The notes under the pieces were generated by a model. That model saw nothing but the letters and a program-made list of their open reading frames with translations. It made no database searches and had not been told where the DNA came from. 64,000 bases of DNA from Pelodera strongyloides. Taxonomy: Eukaryota; Nematoda; Chromadorea; Rhabditida; Rhabditidae. The translations under genes and the position numbers were made by a program. The DNA lies in contig JAANDG010000544.1 of assembly GCA_036852015.1 (NCBI GenBank), positions 1-64,000 of the forward strand, in the 5' to 3' direction. Shown piece after piece: positions 36,177-46,100 of this stretch (the stretch's first letter is position 1; the number at the start of each line of letters is the position of its first letter).

Positions 36177-37163
36177 TCAGCCCTGGAGCACCGCCTGCGC
36201 GCGGCGGACCCTTTTTTTGCGTTTCGACTGCGTAAATTTGCGTTGAATTAAGCCCATCACTTTACTCGCAAAAGAAATTTTTTCGTTTTGGGTGCCTTTT
36301 TTAAACGTGACGGGAATATTCTTAGGAAATAGGTCTTTTATAAGTATAATTAATAAACATACCCTAGTGCATATTCCGTCTTTATCGCATTTGAAGCCCA
36401 TAGGACAACATGTTCCGGAGCAACATTCACCATTCACATAAGGACAACATTCTGAAAGCAAAAAGTTCGGGCTGAGCCGGGGATTGAACCCGGGACCTCT
36501 CGCACCCTAAGCGAGAATCATACCACTAGACCACTCAGCCGATGGATCAGAGCTTCACCACAAAAGGGATGTTTTGCACGGAAGTGAAAAGCGATTCCAT
36601 ACCATATGTTCCACCTTTTCCTGAGCAGCATGTTTCCCATGATTCGCATTGTATTGTGCCGTGTGGATCACATAAATTGGGTTCCGAATCTTTGCTCAAT
36701 ACCGTTTCTGAAAATATTTGGTCAATCTCATATATAGTGTAATAAGGACGTACGTTAAAGCGAAATACCGGCAGGTTTTTGAAACACATGGAGTACACCA
36801 GCACTCTTATGCAGCTTATGCAAATGAACATAAATTAGAATAAAAATCGAGCTAAATTCGAGTAAATTAGCATAAATACGTAAGAATTCGTTTGTCCACG
36901 GTGCGTTTCAAAAACTGGCCGGTATTTCGCTTTAAAATACACTAATTGTAACATAAGTCGAAGTTAGCGGTAGACGTCGCTCGATTACGTATATAACAAC
37001 AAATTTAAAAAGTAATAAACACGGTGTTTCCATTTATGAAAAGCGGCGTGACACGAGGTTTTCTATGTTGCAGAACTGTGGGAACCCAGTTTGTCATTTT
37101 ATAAAACAGGAACTCACCTGTCGAACATATCAAAAATATGAGGAAAAATCCACGTATGCTCAT
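36177..37163 (-). CDS. Secreted single-granulin-domain protein, 127 aa
   Basis: Exons (5' to 3'): 37163-37118, 36707-36603, 36451-36363, 36320-36177. Exon 1 encodes a signal peptide (MSIRGFFLIFLICSTE). The middle exons carry the spacing of a granulin module: C..C-x5-CC-x8-CC-x6-CC-x3-CC-x5-C-x5-C, read in CESWETCCSGKGGTYECC and CCSGTCCPMGFKCDKDGIC. Granulins are secreted, disulfide-ladder growth-factor-like peptides, and most animal progranulins hold several in tandem; here there is one. The tail is strongly basic (KFTQSKRKKRVRRAQ) with dibasic sites. The last acceptor is cctaag. The gene is head-to-head with the membrane gene at 37799. The family call rests on cysteine spacing alone, so a divergent nematode Cys-rich protein is the alternative. 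Confidence 0.75.
36469..36540 (-). tRNA. tRNA-Pro (anticodon AGG)
   Basis: The minus strand folds as a complete 72-nt cloverleaf. The acceptor stem is GGCTGAG/CTCAGCC, the D arm has GGTCTAGTGG, the anticodon stem TCTCGC/GCGAGA carries loop TTAGGGT (AGG), and the T arm is CCGGG-TTCAATC-CCCGG. It lies in the 151-nt second intron of the granulin gene, on the same strand, with a T5 terminator 4 nt downstream. Confidence 0.95.
36755..36934. mobile_element. Foldback MITE, family B
   Basis: TTAAAGCGAAATACCGGCAG and its inverted copy, in the first intron of the granulin gene. Confidence 0.85.
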
Positions 37164-37356
37164 AGGAAGTGGAATTTAGATTAATATTGTGGTCAGAAGT
37201 CAGAATGATTATTTTTCTTTAATTCTAGTGGATAGAAAGATCAATCAATTCGCACTTACGCCGTGAAAATACAATCCTTTATCTTTGTTATCAAATGATT
37301 ACCCCCGGTCTACCGGAAGACTTGTCACTTAATAGTGTTATCAGTTAAGAAGGTTT

Positions 37357-37690
37357 GGAATTTTTCTGATTCCTAAGACAAGATCAATAGTTCGAATTCA
37401 GATGAGTCTTTGGAATTTTTCTGATTCCTAAGGCAAGATCAATAGTTCGGAATGCAGAGGAGTCATGTACGTGGTAATTATATTAAAGCGATATAAACGG
37501 CGGTTTTTGAAACGCGTATGATGGACAACTGCATTCCTACGCACTTACTGATGCACTACGTTCGCGGGTGCGCAGCGCAAATCAGAAGAGTCATCTCCGT
37601 GGTAATTATATTAAAGCGACATAACGGCCGGTTTTTGAAACGTGTGATGGACAACCGCATTCCTGCGCACATACTTATGTTATTGAGCTC
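37357..37690. repeat. Nested direct duplications in the gene 2/gene 3 divergent promoter region
   Basis: A unit of about 57 bp (GGAATTTTTCTGATTCCTAA) occurs twice at 37357-37466. A unit of about 130 bp carrying a half family-K element (GTGGTAATTATATTAAAGCG) occurs twice at 37460-37690. Confidence 0.8.
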
Positions 37691-37798
37691 GAATCTTTTT
37701 TTGTGGAACTCTGAATAAATGCAAATTTCGAGCTTCGATTTATGTTAATTACTTCATAGTGTAGCGTATTTGAGTCAATTCCTAGTTTTTTTTCTCTA

Positions 37799-40700
37799 AT
37801 GTTTTTGTTATTTTTCTGTGCTACTTGGGTTGTTGCAGGTAATTATTGAACATGGTGTTTATATTGAGCAAATATGATACTGATAATTTACTTTACAAAT
37901 CAAGATATTCCAGTGGTTAAGCGTAATCACTAGAAAAAAACGAACACGCACAAAATTTATTGGCTACTTTTATCATATTTATAATTTTATTTATGCTTTA
38001 TGCTATAATGAGCGTTTTTAAGCTTGACCATTTTATCTGAATTTCTGTTTTAATAATTTTTATTATTATCAGAATATGATGAAGAACTTCGGACAATGGA
38101 TGCATACTGGAAAGATGAGAGGATTATTCCACACATAAACCAACTCACGTCTGCTGAGAGAGAGTAGGCAATCTATATATTTGTCGTTTTGCCAGCCTTT
38201 CGCCGCGCGGAATTTTTGTGCCAGGTTTTCGCCGCGCACCGCCCAAGTTTCATCCCGCGGCAGGTTTGCCGCACATCCCGATCTGACGAAATTAGGGTAG
38301 TGCGCAAAGTGAGCCTGATGCGGAAATATCGCGCGTCTTCCGTTCTTTGACATTACCTTGTGTCCTGCTACTTTGTATGTAACGCAGTATTTATATGAAG
38401 GTTCTTCTTCAGCAAAAGGATCTTCATCCCCGACGTAAAGGCAAAAGACGAGAAGACAATTCCACGGAAAGATAATTACGTGGAATGTTACTACAGACCG
38501 TTGATGGACAAAGACTCAGAGCGACACATCACTGATGAAACGCGGAAGATCAAGTGCAATATGAAAACGGTAAGCTTGGCCGATTGGTATGTGGCGGGCC
38601 ACGCTGCAAATGGTACGATTGGTGTGTGGCGGGCCACGCTGCAAATGGTACGATTGGTATGTGGCGGGCCACGCTGCAAATCGCAAATGGTACACGGTTC
38701 GATATTTATGGGGACTTCCGAGGTAGTTGCAGGTTCTTTAGAACCTAAATTGCTGTAGTCTCGTCAGATTTATGTTAAGATTCGTCTTTTTGACACAGAA
38801 ATAAGGGATATGTAGGATCGCACTACACCAGGAACTGATACGTAAAGAAATATAAATATTGACAATACAAGTTACTTGTTTCAGCATCGTTGCGCTGGAT
38901 TTCACAGTGACAACGCTTCATCGCCGAAGCACTTTTTCGGTTGTTTTCCCAATGAACTGATGAGTGCCAAGTGCAGTTTTGGTAAGGTGTCAAACAGTGT
39001 AGAACGTAGCATAGGGGTGTCACTAAAGGTGTTTCACACGTTGTGTCATAAATTGTGTCAGAATCCACTGGTGTCACAGGTTTCATAATAAGTGTGAAGA
39101 TTGCGTCGGAGTGGGTGCCAAAGAAGAATTAAGCTGTCACAAGACAGTGTGATAGAAGGTTTGACAAGATGGTGTCACAGGAATGTGTCACAAAGATGCC
39201 ACAGAAGATGTTACAAGTTAGTGTCGCAGCAAATGATGTTTGCTCTACGCTACATTTTTAAATTTAGAAAACGACTGCTTCGATGTGCAAAAAGTGATGA
39301 ACCCAGCACATCATGAGGTAACTTTGCATTTGACTACTTGCCTTTTTAATAAAACCTCAATTCGGGGCAAGCAATTAGCTTTCTATTAACGGCGCTAATT
39401 GCCCGCAATCATCCCGCAACTCTGATGACATCCATTGTGTGCCTGTGCTAGAGGAAACTGAAGGTAAGGCTGACAACTGTCTTCTTGAGTCGTAACTACA
39501 GAAGACCAAGATTTTCTACCATGAAACAATACTGAAAGCACGAGACTTGCATACAGTACAACTATATAACTGACGCTTTGGCTAAAAGACGTTGCCTAAT
39601 GTACAAAGTAATTGAGATATATGTTCTTGACAGTATATGCTTATGCAGTATATGCAAATTAGAATAAAAACTAATCCCAATTAGACCCCACGTTGCATAA
39701 ATGCATAGGAATGCAAGTACTTTAGATGTGTTTCAAAAACCGGCCGGTATTTCGCTTTAAATGAAAACATCATTTCCTTCAGATCAAAGGCACGATGTGC
39801 TGTTGTCGTGGAAATCTGTGCAATTCGGAAGCGATTCTCCAAACACCTAATACCGTGTTCGATCTGCATTACATGTCGGCCAAAGTAAGCGACGACTTCG
39901 CAGTTATAATGATAATTGCTTATCATGATAAGTGCTTGTTATGCTAATTGCTTTAAATATTTATATTAATAATTTCTGCAAAGAAGATATCCGATTGGTC
40001 CGGTTTCGTTCCGTCCTTTGAATCGTAATGGCATTCTTTTAAGCCATATGACATGTGGGTTGTGAAAGTGTGTTTAACAACTTCATAATTGCATGTGCCC
40101 TGTTGAGCGTACTGGTAATACTATTGTCCAGTATGTGCTTCAAAACACGCGTCCTACCGCTTTAACTGTTGCAGGTCCGTTTCATCTACCTCTTCTACCT
40201 GAAGACTGCCTACATGGTTTCGTCAATTACGCTTTGTTCGGGGTTAACTGCCTTCGTTACATTTCTATACTTTTATATTAGGAAACGAACTACAAACTTT
40301 ACCAAATCGGTAGGTATACCGAAATATTCTTCTTATAATATCGTAATTAAATGCATCATACTAATCGTAAATGTCAAGTCCAAAACTTGAAATTTCTTGA
40401 AAGGGGAATACCAGCCGGTTGTTGAAAGACATCGAGCAAACCAGCATTCGTATGCAGCTTATGCAAATGAAAATAACAGAATAAAAAATCGAGCTAAATT
40501 CGACTAACTTAGCATAAAGACGTAAGAATTCAGATGTCCATGATGCATTTCAAAAACCGGCCGGTATTTCGATTTAAAGTTGACGCGGGCGATTCCGAAC
40601 TTGGTTTGCATGCGTTAGAAGCTAAAGCGCTACTCACTGGGCCGCTGTCATCTTATTTATTTAATTCCAGACCGTGTTCTTTGACCCCGACGAGGTGTGC

Positions 40701-42480
40701 GACTCTTGGATGGAACCAGAACATGATATAGCCAATGAGGTATTTACTAATATATTTACGAATTATAATTTAACGTCTTCGCTGCGCAACGGCCCCCACG
40801 GTTGCGCTAATGTTGTATAGTGCCCTCGTGAAACAACAGTGTCGTAACAGCTTCGCAGTTTCCAACATGTTCGAGGCCCTCCCCCCCCGCCCCCCGCACC
40901 CAGTGCTACGACGGGGGTCGCGCCGCGCCACTGTGGCTGACCACCTGCGGCGATGTGAAAATAGTGAAAAGATCTTCTTTTTTTTTTGCAAAATGAGGCG
41001 TTTACCGCACAACATGAGCGAGAAATAAAGTCGTTCAAGCAACACAGCTTTTCATGAACTTGGCTCGGAAACCAATGAAGTAAATCTATGGAAAACATCT
41101 TAATGCTAACAATATTTGATTTTTGTTTATTTTAGAGCGCACTACTCACCACTGTTGACCCGACTTCTGACTTTGGTGAGAACTTGCTGTTGATTACTGC
41201 TAGAATACTAACTGCAATTAACGAAAAGGGAAGCAGTGCTTGAAAAAATAGCACAAAAAATCGATAGTGTATTTTAAATTAAATTATATTTTATTTTGTT
41301 CAAAGCATTTTCATTTCAGAGGATTTCGACAAGGTGAGCGGATAGCTGTCTACAAGCCAAGGCGATTTGTTATGACAAGGGCCCATTTATTTTTTTAATA
41401 TTTTCTTTCGTGAATATAGGGCCATATGCGATACGGCCGGGGGTTATGAGACGTATATCGTATGTTGGTATGTTGGGCCTACACATTGTACCCTTTTGTG
41501 AATTTCCGGCACAGAATGGAACATGTTTGCATATAACATTGATAGTAGTGATGTTTTGAAACCACGTGCCATACCACTTTAATTCCACCAATTTCACTTA
41601 TTTCAGACGCAACCTCCCTCATTCAGTGGAGTTGATATTTCTGGATTGGACAGAGCGCAGAGAATCTACCGTCGAGAAAGGCAGAGAATGCAGAACAGCA
41701 CTTCTATACTAGAGCAAAGAACACAGGACCAGACTAGCGCGCATACACAATGTATTTTTTTTTAAAATTAATTTCCCAGTGTATTTTTGGATATGGATAT
41801 GGTAGCTTACCAGTTAGATATGGTAGCTTGCCGAAACGTAAACTACCAAGGACAATACATATAAACTAGCCATAACCTCCGAAATTTTCGTAGTGAACAA
41901 ACTAAAGCACATACACAATGTATAATTTTGCAAAATCTTATCCAGTGGCGTGTGATTGTCATAGTGTAATTAAAAATTAAATTTTTACATGTTTTTCTAC
42001 AGTAGAAAGCGTTTCGATACTGCAAATATACAAGATAAACACAATATTTCAGTTGACTCCGATGGCCAGGTTCAACTAGACGAAACGCAGAGCAACACTG
42101 CGGTTGAATCGGAGATACTCAAGATCAAGCCGATAGCAAAGGTTGGTTTTAAAGCTGTGTGACACATGGGTTTTGAAAAGTTGACAAGTGTGCTCAGTTT
42201 GTTGGAAAATATATTCGTATATGTATAACTATATTTGTACATATTTCCGCAGTGCGCTCCTTTCATGAGTCTAATAAATATTCAATGCTGCGAACGGATA
42301 GCGCGCGTCAAACTCTCATGGGTAGCCGTATAAGCGAAGCGCTTACGAAAACGTCACATTATTATCACTGTTATATAAATTTATATAAACGAATTCCAGT
42401 TGCTCCCTAACGGCCGCCTGCAGAGAATATCGATGAATTACGAAAACTCAACTTATTCGGATTTGGAGGATATTAAATAA
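37799..42480 (+). CDS. Kinase-less activin/TGF-beta-receptor-like single-pass membrane protein, 369 aa
   Basis: Exons: 37799-37838, 38073-38163, 38413-38569, 38885-38981, 39268-39317, 39783-39884, 40175-40309, 40671-40739, 41136-41175, 41320-41333 (14 nt), 41607-41751, 42053-42141, 42400-42480; all phases agree. The first exon encodes a signal peptide (MFLLFFCATWVVA). The ectodomain has the three-finger, activin-receptor-like order HRCAGF..FFGCF..AKCSFENDCF and MCCCRGNLCNSE. A transmembrane helix (AYMVSSITLCSGLTAFVTFL) and a stop-transfer KR follow. The roughly 150-residue cytoplasmic tail is Ser/Thr/Glu/Arg-rich with no kinase motif, and ends YSDLEDIK. This resembles a pseudoreceptor (BAMBI-like) or a nematode-specific Ly6-type receptor. 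Function is not known. Confidence 0.82.
38581..38692. repeat. 35-bp tandem repeat, three copies
   Basis: Unit CGATTGGTATGTGGCGGGCC plus ACGCTGCAAATGGTA, starting about 12 nt after the 5' splice site of the exon ending at 38569. Confidence 0.9.
38989..39228. repeat. Cluster of GTGTCAC-like words
   Basis: Eight or nine copies of GTGTCA/TGTCACA at irregular spacing in an intron of the receptor-like gene. Confidence 0.6.
39612..39760. mobile_element. Partial MITE, family B (right arm)
   Basis: The right arm ATGTGTTTCAAAAACCGGCC to CGCTTTAA is intact and the left end is missing. It ends 22 nt before the acceptor of the exon at 39783. Confidence 0.75.
40399..40577. mobile_element. Foldback MITE, family B
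   Basis: Degraded left end (AAAGGGGAATACCAGCCGG) and right end CCGGCCGGTATTTCGATTTAA. Confidence 0.8.
40582..40652 (-). pseudogene. tRNA-like relic
   Basis: On the minus strand GGCCCAGTGAGTAGCGC and CCAAGTTCGGAATC sit at A-box and B-box spacing. It shares the pattern of the relic at 27985, so the two may belong to one tRNA-derived repeat. It directly follows a family B foldback element. Confidence 0.45.
41430..41582. mobile_element. Foldback MITE, family K
   Basis: Left end degraded; right end CCACGTGCCATACCACTTTAA, 24 nt before the acceptor of the exon at 41607. Confidence 0.65.
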
Positions 42481-42709
42481 AATTATTATTCGTCATTAGT
42501 TACGGAATGTATTGTACTTACACTTACCTATCCAGTTACAGTAGCCTGAGCTTAAATATATATTTGTGAAATGCGACCGTACCATTGATTTCAGCTGATG
42601 CACGTTTAATAGTAGATACCGTATCGTTTTTGAAAATCAATCGATAGTCAACTTTGAAACCCTGCATCTATCAAATAATACACATTCAGGAAATATTTTT
42701 TTTTGTATT

Positions 42710-42901
42710 TTAAAGGGATCGGTTCACCTTTAATTGTGTCTGTTTTTTTTTGTTTCTTTATTTTCTATAAGGGATAATAAAAATTTGGAATACAAAAAGT
42801 AGTGTTCTATTTCAATACTCACGGAGATATTAGGTGATAAAGTGGTGGATTGATAGGTCCAAAATGGCAAAGGGTAATTGTCCTGCCTTATTTGTATAAA
42901 G
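42710..42901. mobile_element. Half MITE, family C
   Basis: Left arm only, from TTTTAAAGGGATCGGTTCAC to GGTAATTGTCCTGCC, between the convergent ends of genes 3 and 4. Confidence 0.78.
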
Positions 42902-43035
42902 ACGCCTTTCTACTGCCAACTCCGTTATTGTAATGTTTTTGCACGCTCATTTGACTTCAATGTTCGCGTACGAAAGGAAAATATTCAAAGATTTATACAA
43001 AATTCAGAACAATTATACAATTAACGATTAAATAG

Positions 43036-43124
43036 TTAAAGAGAATGTCAACCCGGTTTGACAGGAAAGTGTACTCAGAGCACCTGATACAGTATCCAGG
43101 AATCTGGGTTGACTTTCCCTTTAA
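43036..43124. mobile_element. Short inverted-repeat element overlapping the MoeA stop
   Basis: TTAAAGAGAATGTCAACCCGG and GGGTTGACTTTCCCTTTAA are inverted copies. On the minus strand the TAA in TTTAAA is the stop codon of the MoeA gene. Confidence 0.7.
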
Positions 43125-46100
43125 AGTTGTCCGACGATAAGTGCCTGGACTACGGTACCCGGAGCCAGGGAGAGGCAGGAGTCAGATTTTCCAGGCAGGA
43201 CCAAGAGCACACTGGCTCCCTAAATATATAAGTTATGTTATATGATTTTAATTGAAGACAGAAAATAAGAAGATGGCAAGAAAAAAATGAGCTTAAAGCC
43301 GTATTGTGCCTACTTTGGGAAATTTACATACGCTACGAATTTCCTATGTATCCCATGCAAGGCTTTGGTGTCGTCCGAAACTTCCGGCGTCAAATTAACT
43401 AGGATACATAGGATATTCGTTGTATATGCAAATTTCCCACAGTAGGTACAATACGGTACATTAAAGAGATGTTTATTTTGTAGTTTTTTTTTAGCAAATA
43501 TCAGTCAAAATTAAATACCTGCAAACTCATTAGACGAGATGAAATTTGATTTCCTGTGGTTACTGCTGTGGGCAGATCGTCGCCTGAATACGACTAATCG
43601 TACATTTTTTATAAGCTTTGGGTTCTTTAGTATAATAGATTAAAGCGAAATACCGGTCGGATTTTGAAACACCGAGCATACCAGCATTCTTGTGTGGCTT
43701 ATGCAAATGAACATAATTATAATAAAAAATCGAGCTAAATTCGAGTAAATTAGCATAAATACGCAGTTGTCCACGATGCGTTTCAAAAACCTGCCGGTAT
43801 TTCGCTTTAATGATTTATTGATTTATTGATTATCGATCACTTACCAGCTGATGGCTTCAAGAACGCCCTTCGGAACTCAGGTCTGAGATCCAAGTTGATG
43901 GTTTCATTGATCTGAAGGTTTCAAATTCATAGTTTATTTGAGAAAAATCGTACGATGATCTACTTTACAACTATATCATAATTACCATAGCCCACCTACA
44001 GTAAAGCCAGATTGGCACGTACCAAAATAACAAACGAATTGGCAGATTTGCATTCCTCACATGATGCGTACAAAATATTGATTTATAATTAGCCTTGTTA
44101 TAATTGTTTAATTGATTTATCGATTACCTTAACATTTATTTTGGTCTGTGAGGGTACCGTGATCCCCCGCATCTTTCTGATAGCCGGCACAGCAAAAAGA
44201 TGTGCGCAAACCCATGAAGAGACGGGATTTCCGGGGAGAGCGAAAACTAACTGAAAGAAAATTTTAGTAAAAAAAATATTCGTTGATTTGTTCTGCGATA
44301 TTAACTAGTTTACAAGGGACAAAAATGCTAATTCGGAGGATAAACATAAGAAAAGGAAGTTTTATTTGAAAATAGAAAATTATTTTTTTTGGTGGAGTTG
44401 TACTAGGTCCGCGTAACAAAATTTCATGACAATGGATTCCAGGCGTACAGACCTTTTTCTTTCCTTCGTAAATTCCAGTGGCAAATGTGCTCGGCAAACC
44501 AGGCTTCATCCATACGCGACCGAAGTGAATCTGTATTTGTGAAATGTATTACTTATAAATTATGTTCCTCACCCGCGCGGAGAACCGAGCCGGACTTACA
44601 CAGAAGCGCAAATATTTATGTGATATACGCGTATACTGATGTCCAGCATAGATTCGAAACCATGTGTTACACCGCTTTAAGATAATCTTGACAAACCTCA
44701 AATTTGAAGTCATCCTGCAGTACAGACTTGATCAAATCCTTCTCTCCCATAGAGACACCACCCGAGGAAATGAGCACGTCGCATGCGGAAAGTGCCGCGG
44801 AAAACGCGGAAACAACGCTTGCGCGACTAGAAAAACCGATAGTTAGCTTCAAGTTAGAGCGGTACTCTCTACTACTGTAGTGAAGGGATGTGCTTATTTT
44901 GTTAAATTTGAAAGTGTACTGTATAACTGTAGTACCGCTTGCTACCATATACATATTATCATATCGACATATCAGCATATCAGCATATGATAGCCCTTTT
45001 GCTTTGTTCTACCATGTAAGCAGAACAAAACAGCCTGTAGCCAAATTATAAGCAATAAAATACCGAAGAAACAAAAAAAACTACTCATCCAGTAGAAAAC
45101 TATCACTGTCAATGAGGAGTGCTTTATTTATGATAGATAGCTATTCCGTTGTAAAACTCTAGCGGAAAAAGATCTGTGTTTCAGCTCTGTAATATCAAAC
45201 GCAATAGATTTTTGAAGCAATTTAATCAGAGAGTGCCCCCAATAATTAAAGCGAAATACCGGCCGATTTTTGAAACGCATTGCGTACACTTGCTTTCTTA
45301 TGCAGCATATGCAAATGAGCAAAAATTAGAATAAAAACTGGACCCCAATTAGACCCCCACTTTGCGTAAATGCATAGAAATGCAAGTACTTGATAGCGTT
45401 TCAAAAACCGGCCGGTATTTCGCTTTAAAGGGATAGGTTCATCTCAAATCACCTCTTTTTTTATTTTTTTATTAATAATACCACAAATATCATTCACAAT
45501 GATAATTAAATCAATCACAGAACTATGCGCCTCGTATAAGAAGCTTCCTTTATTCGAAACTTGTGATCGGAAGCCAAAATCTAAACTCGAAAACTAATAT
45601 CGTACACAAATCGCGCGGGGCTAATGGCAATTAGCCAAGTTACAAACTACCCTCGGCCAAGTGCGATTAAATGATAATACACCGTGGGAAATAATGTCCA
45701 GCCGAGTGTAGTTTGTAACTTGGCTAATTGCCATTAGCCCGCGCGATTTGTGTACGATATTAGTTTTTGAGTTTAGATTTTGGCTTCCGATCACAAGTTT
45801 CCAATAAAGGAATCTTCTTATGTGAGGCGTATAGTTCTGTGATTGATTTAATTATCATTTGAATGATATTTGTGCTATTATTAATAAAAACAATAAAAAT
45901 AGGGGTGATTTGAGATGAACCTATCCCTTTAAAGGGAGAGGCCCATGAGGAAAAAGTTTACCTCAATTTACTTGCACAGAATGTCCGGAATTTTAGAAAT
46001 ATTACTGTAAAAACCGCATTTCTTTGCACCTAGAACTCACAGAGTTATTCCCCGGCAAACAGTTCGGCCAGGTACCGTAGTCAGAATCAACTTTTGCGTT

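Noticed and set aside
44840..44980. Continuation of the MoeA exon upstream of 44826
   Set aside because: The open frame extends past the acceptor by chance; MoeA homology and phase require the splice from 46481.
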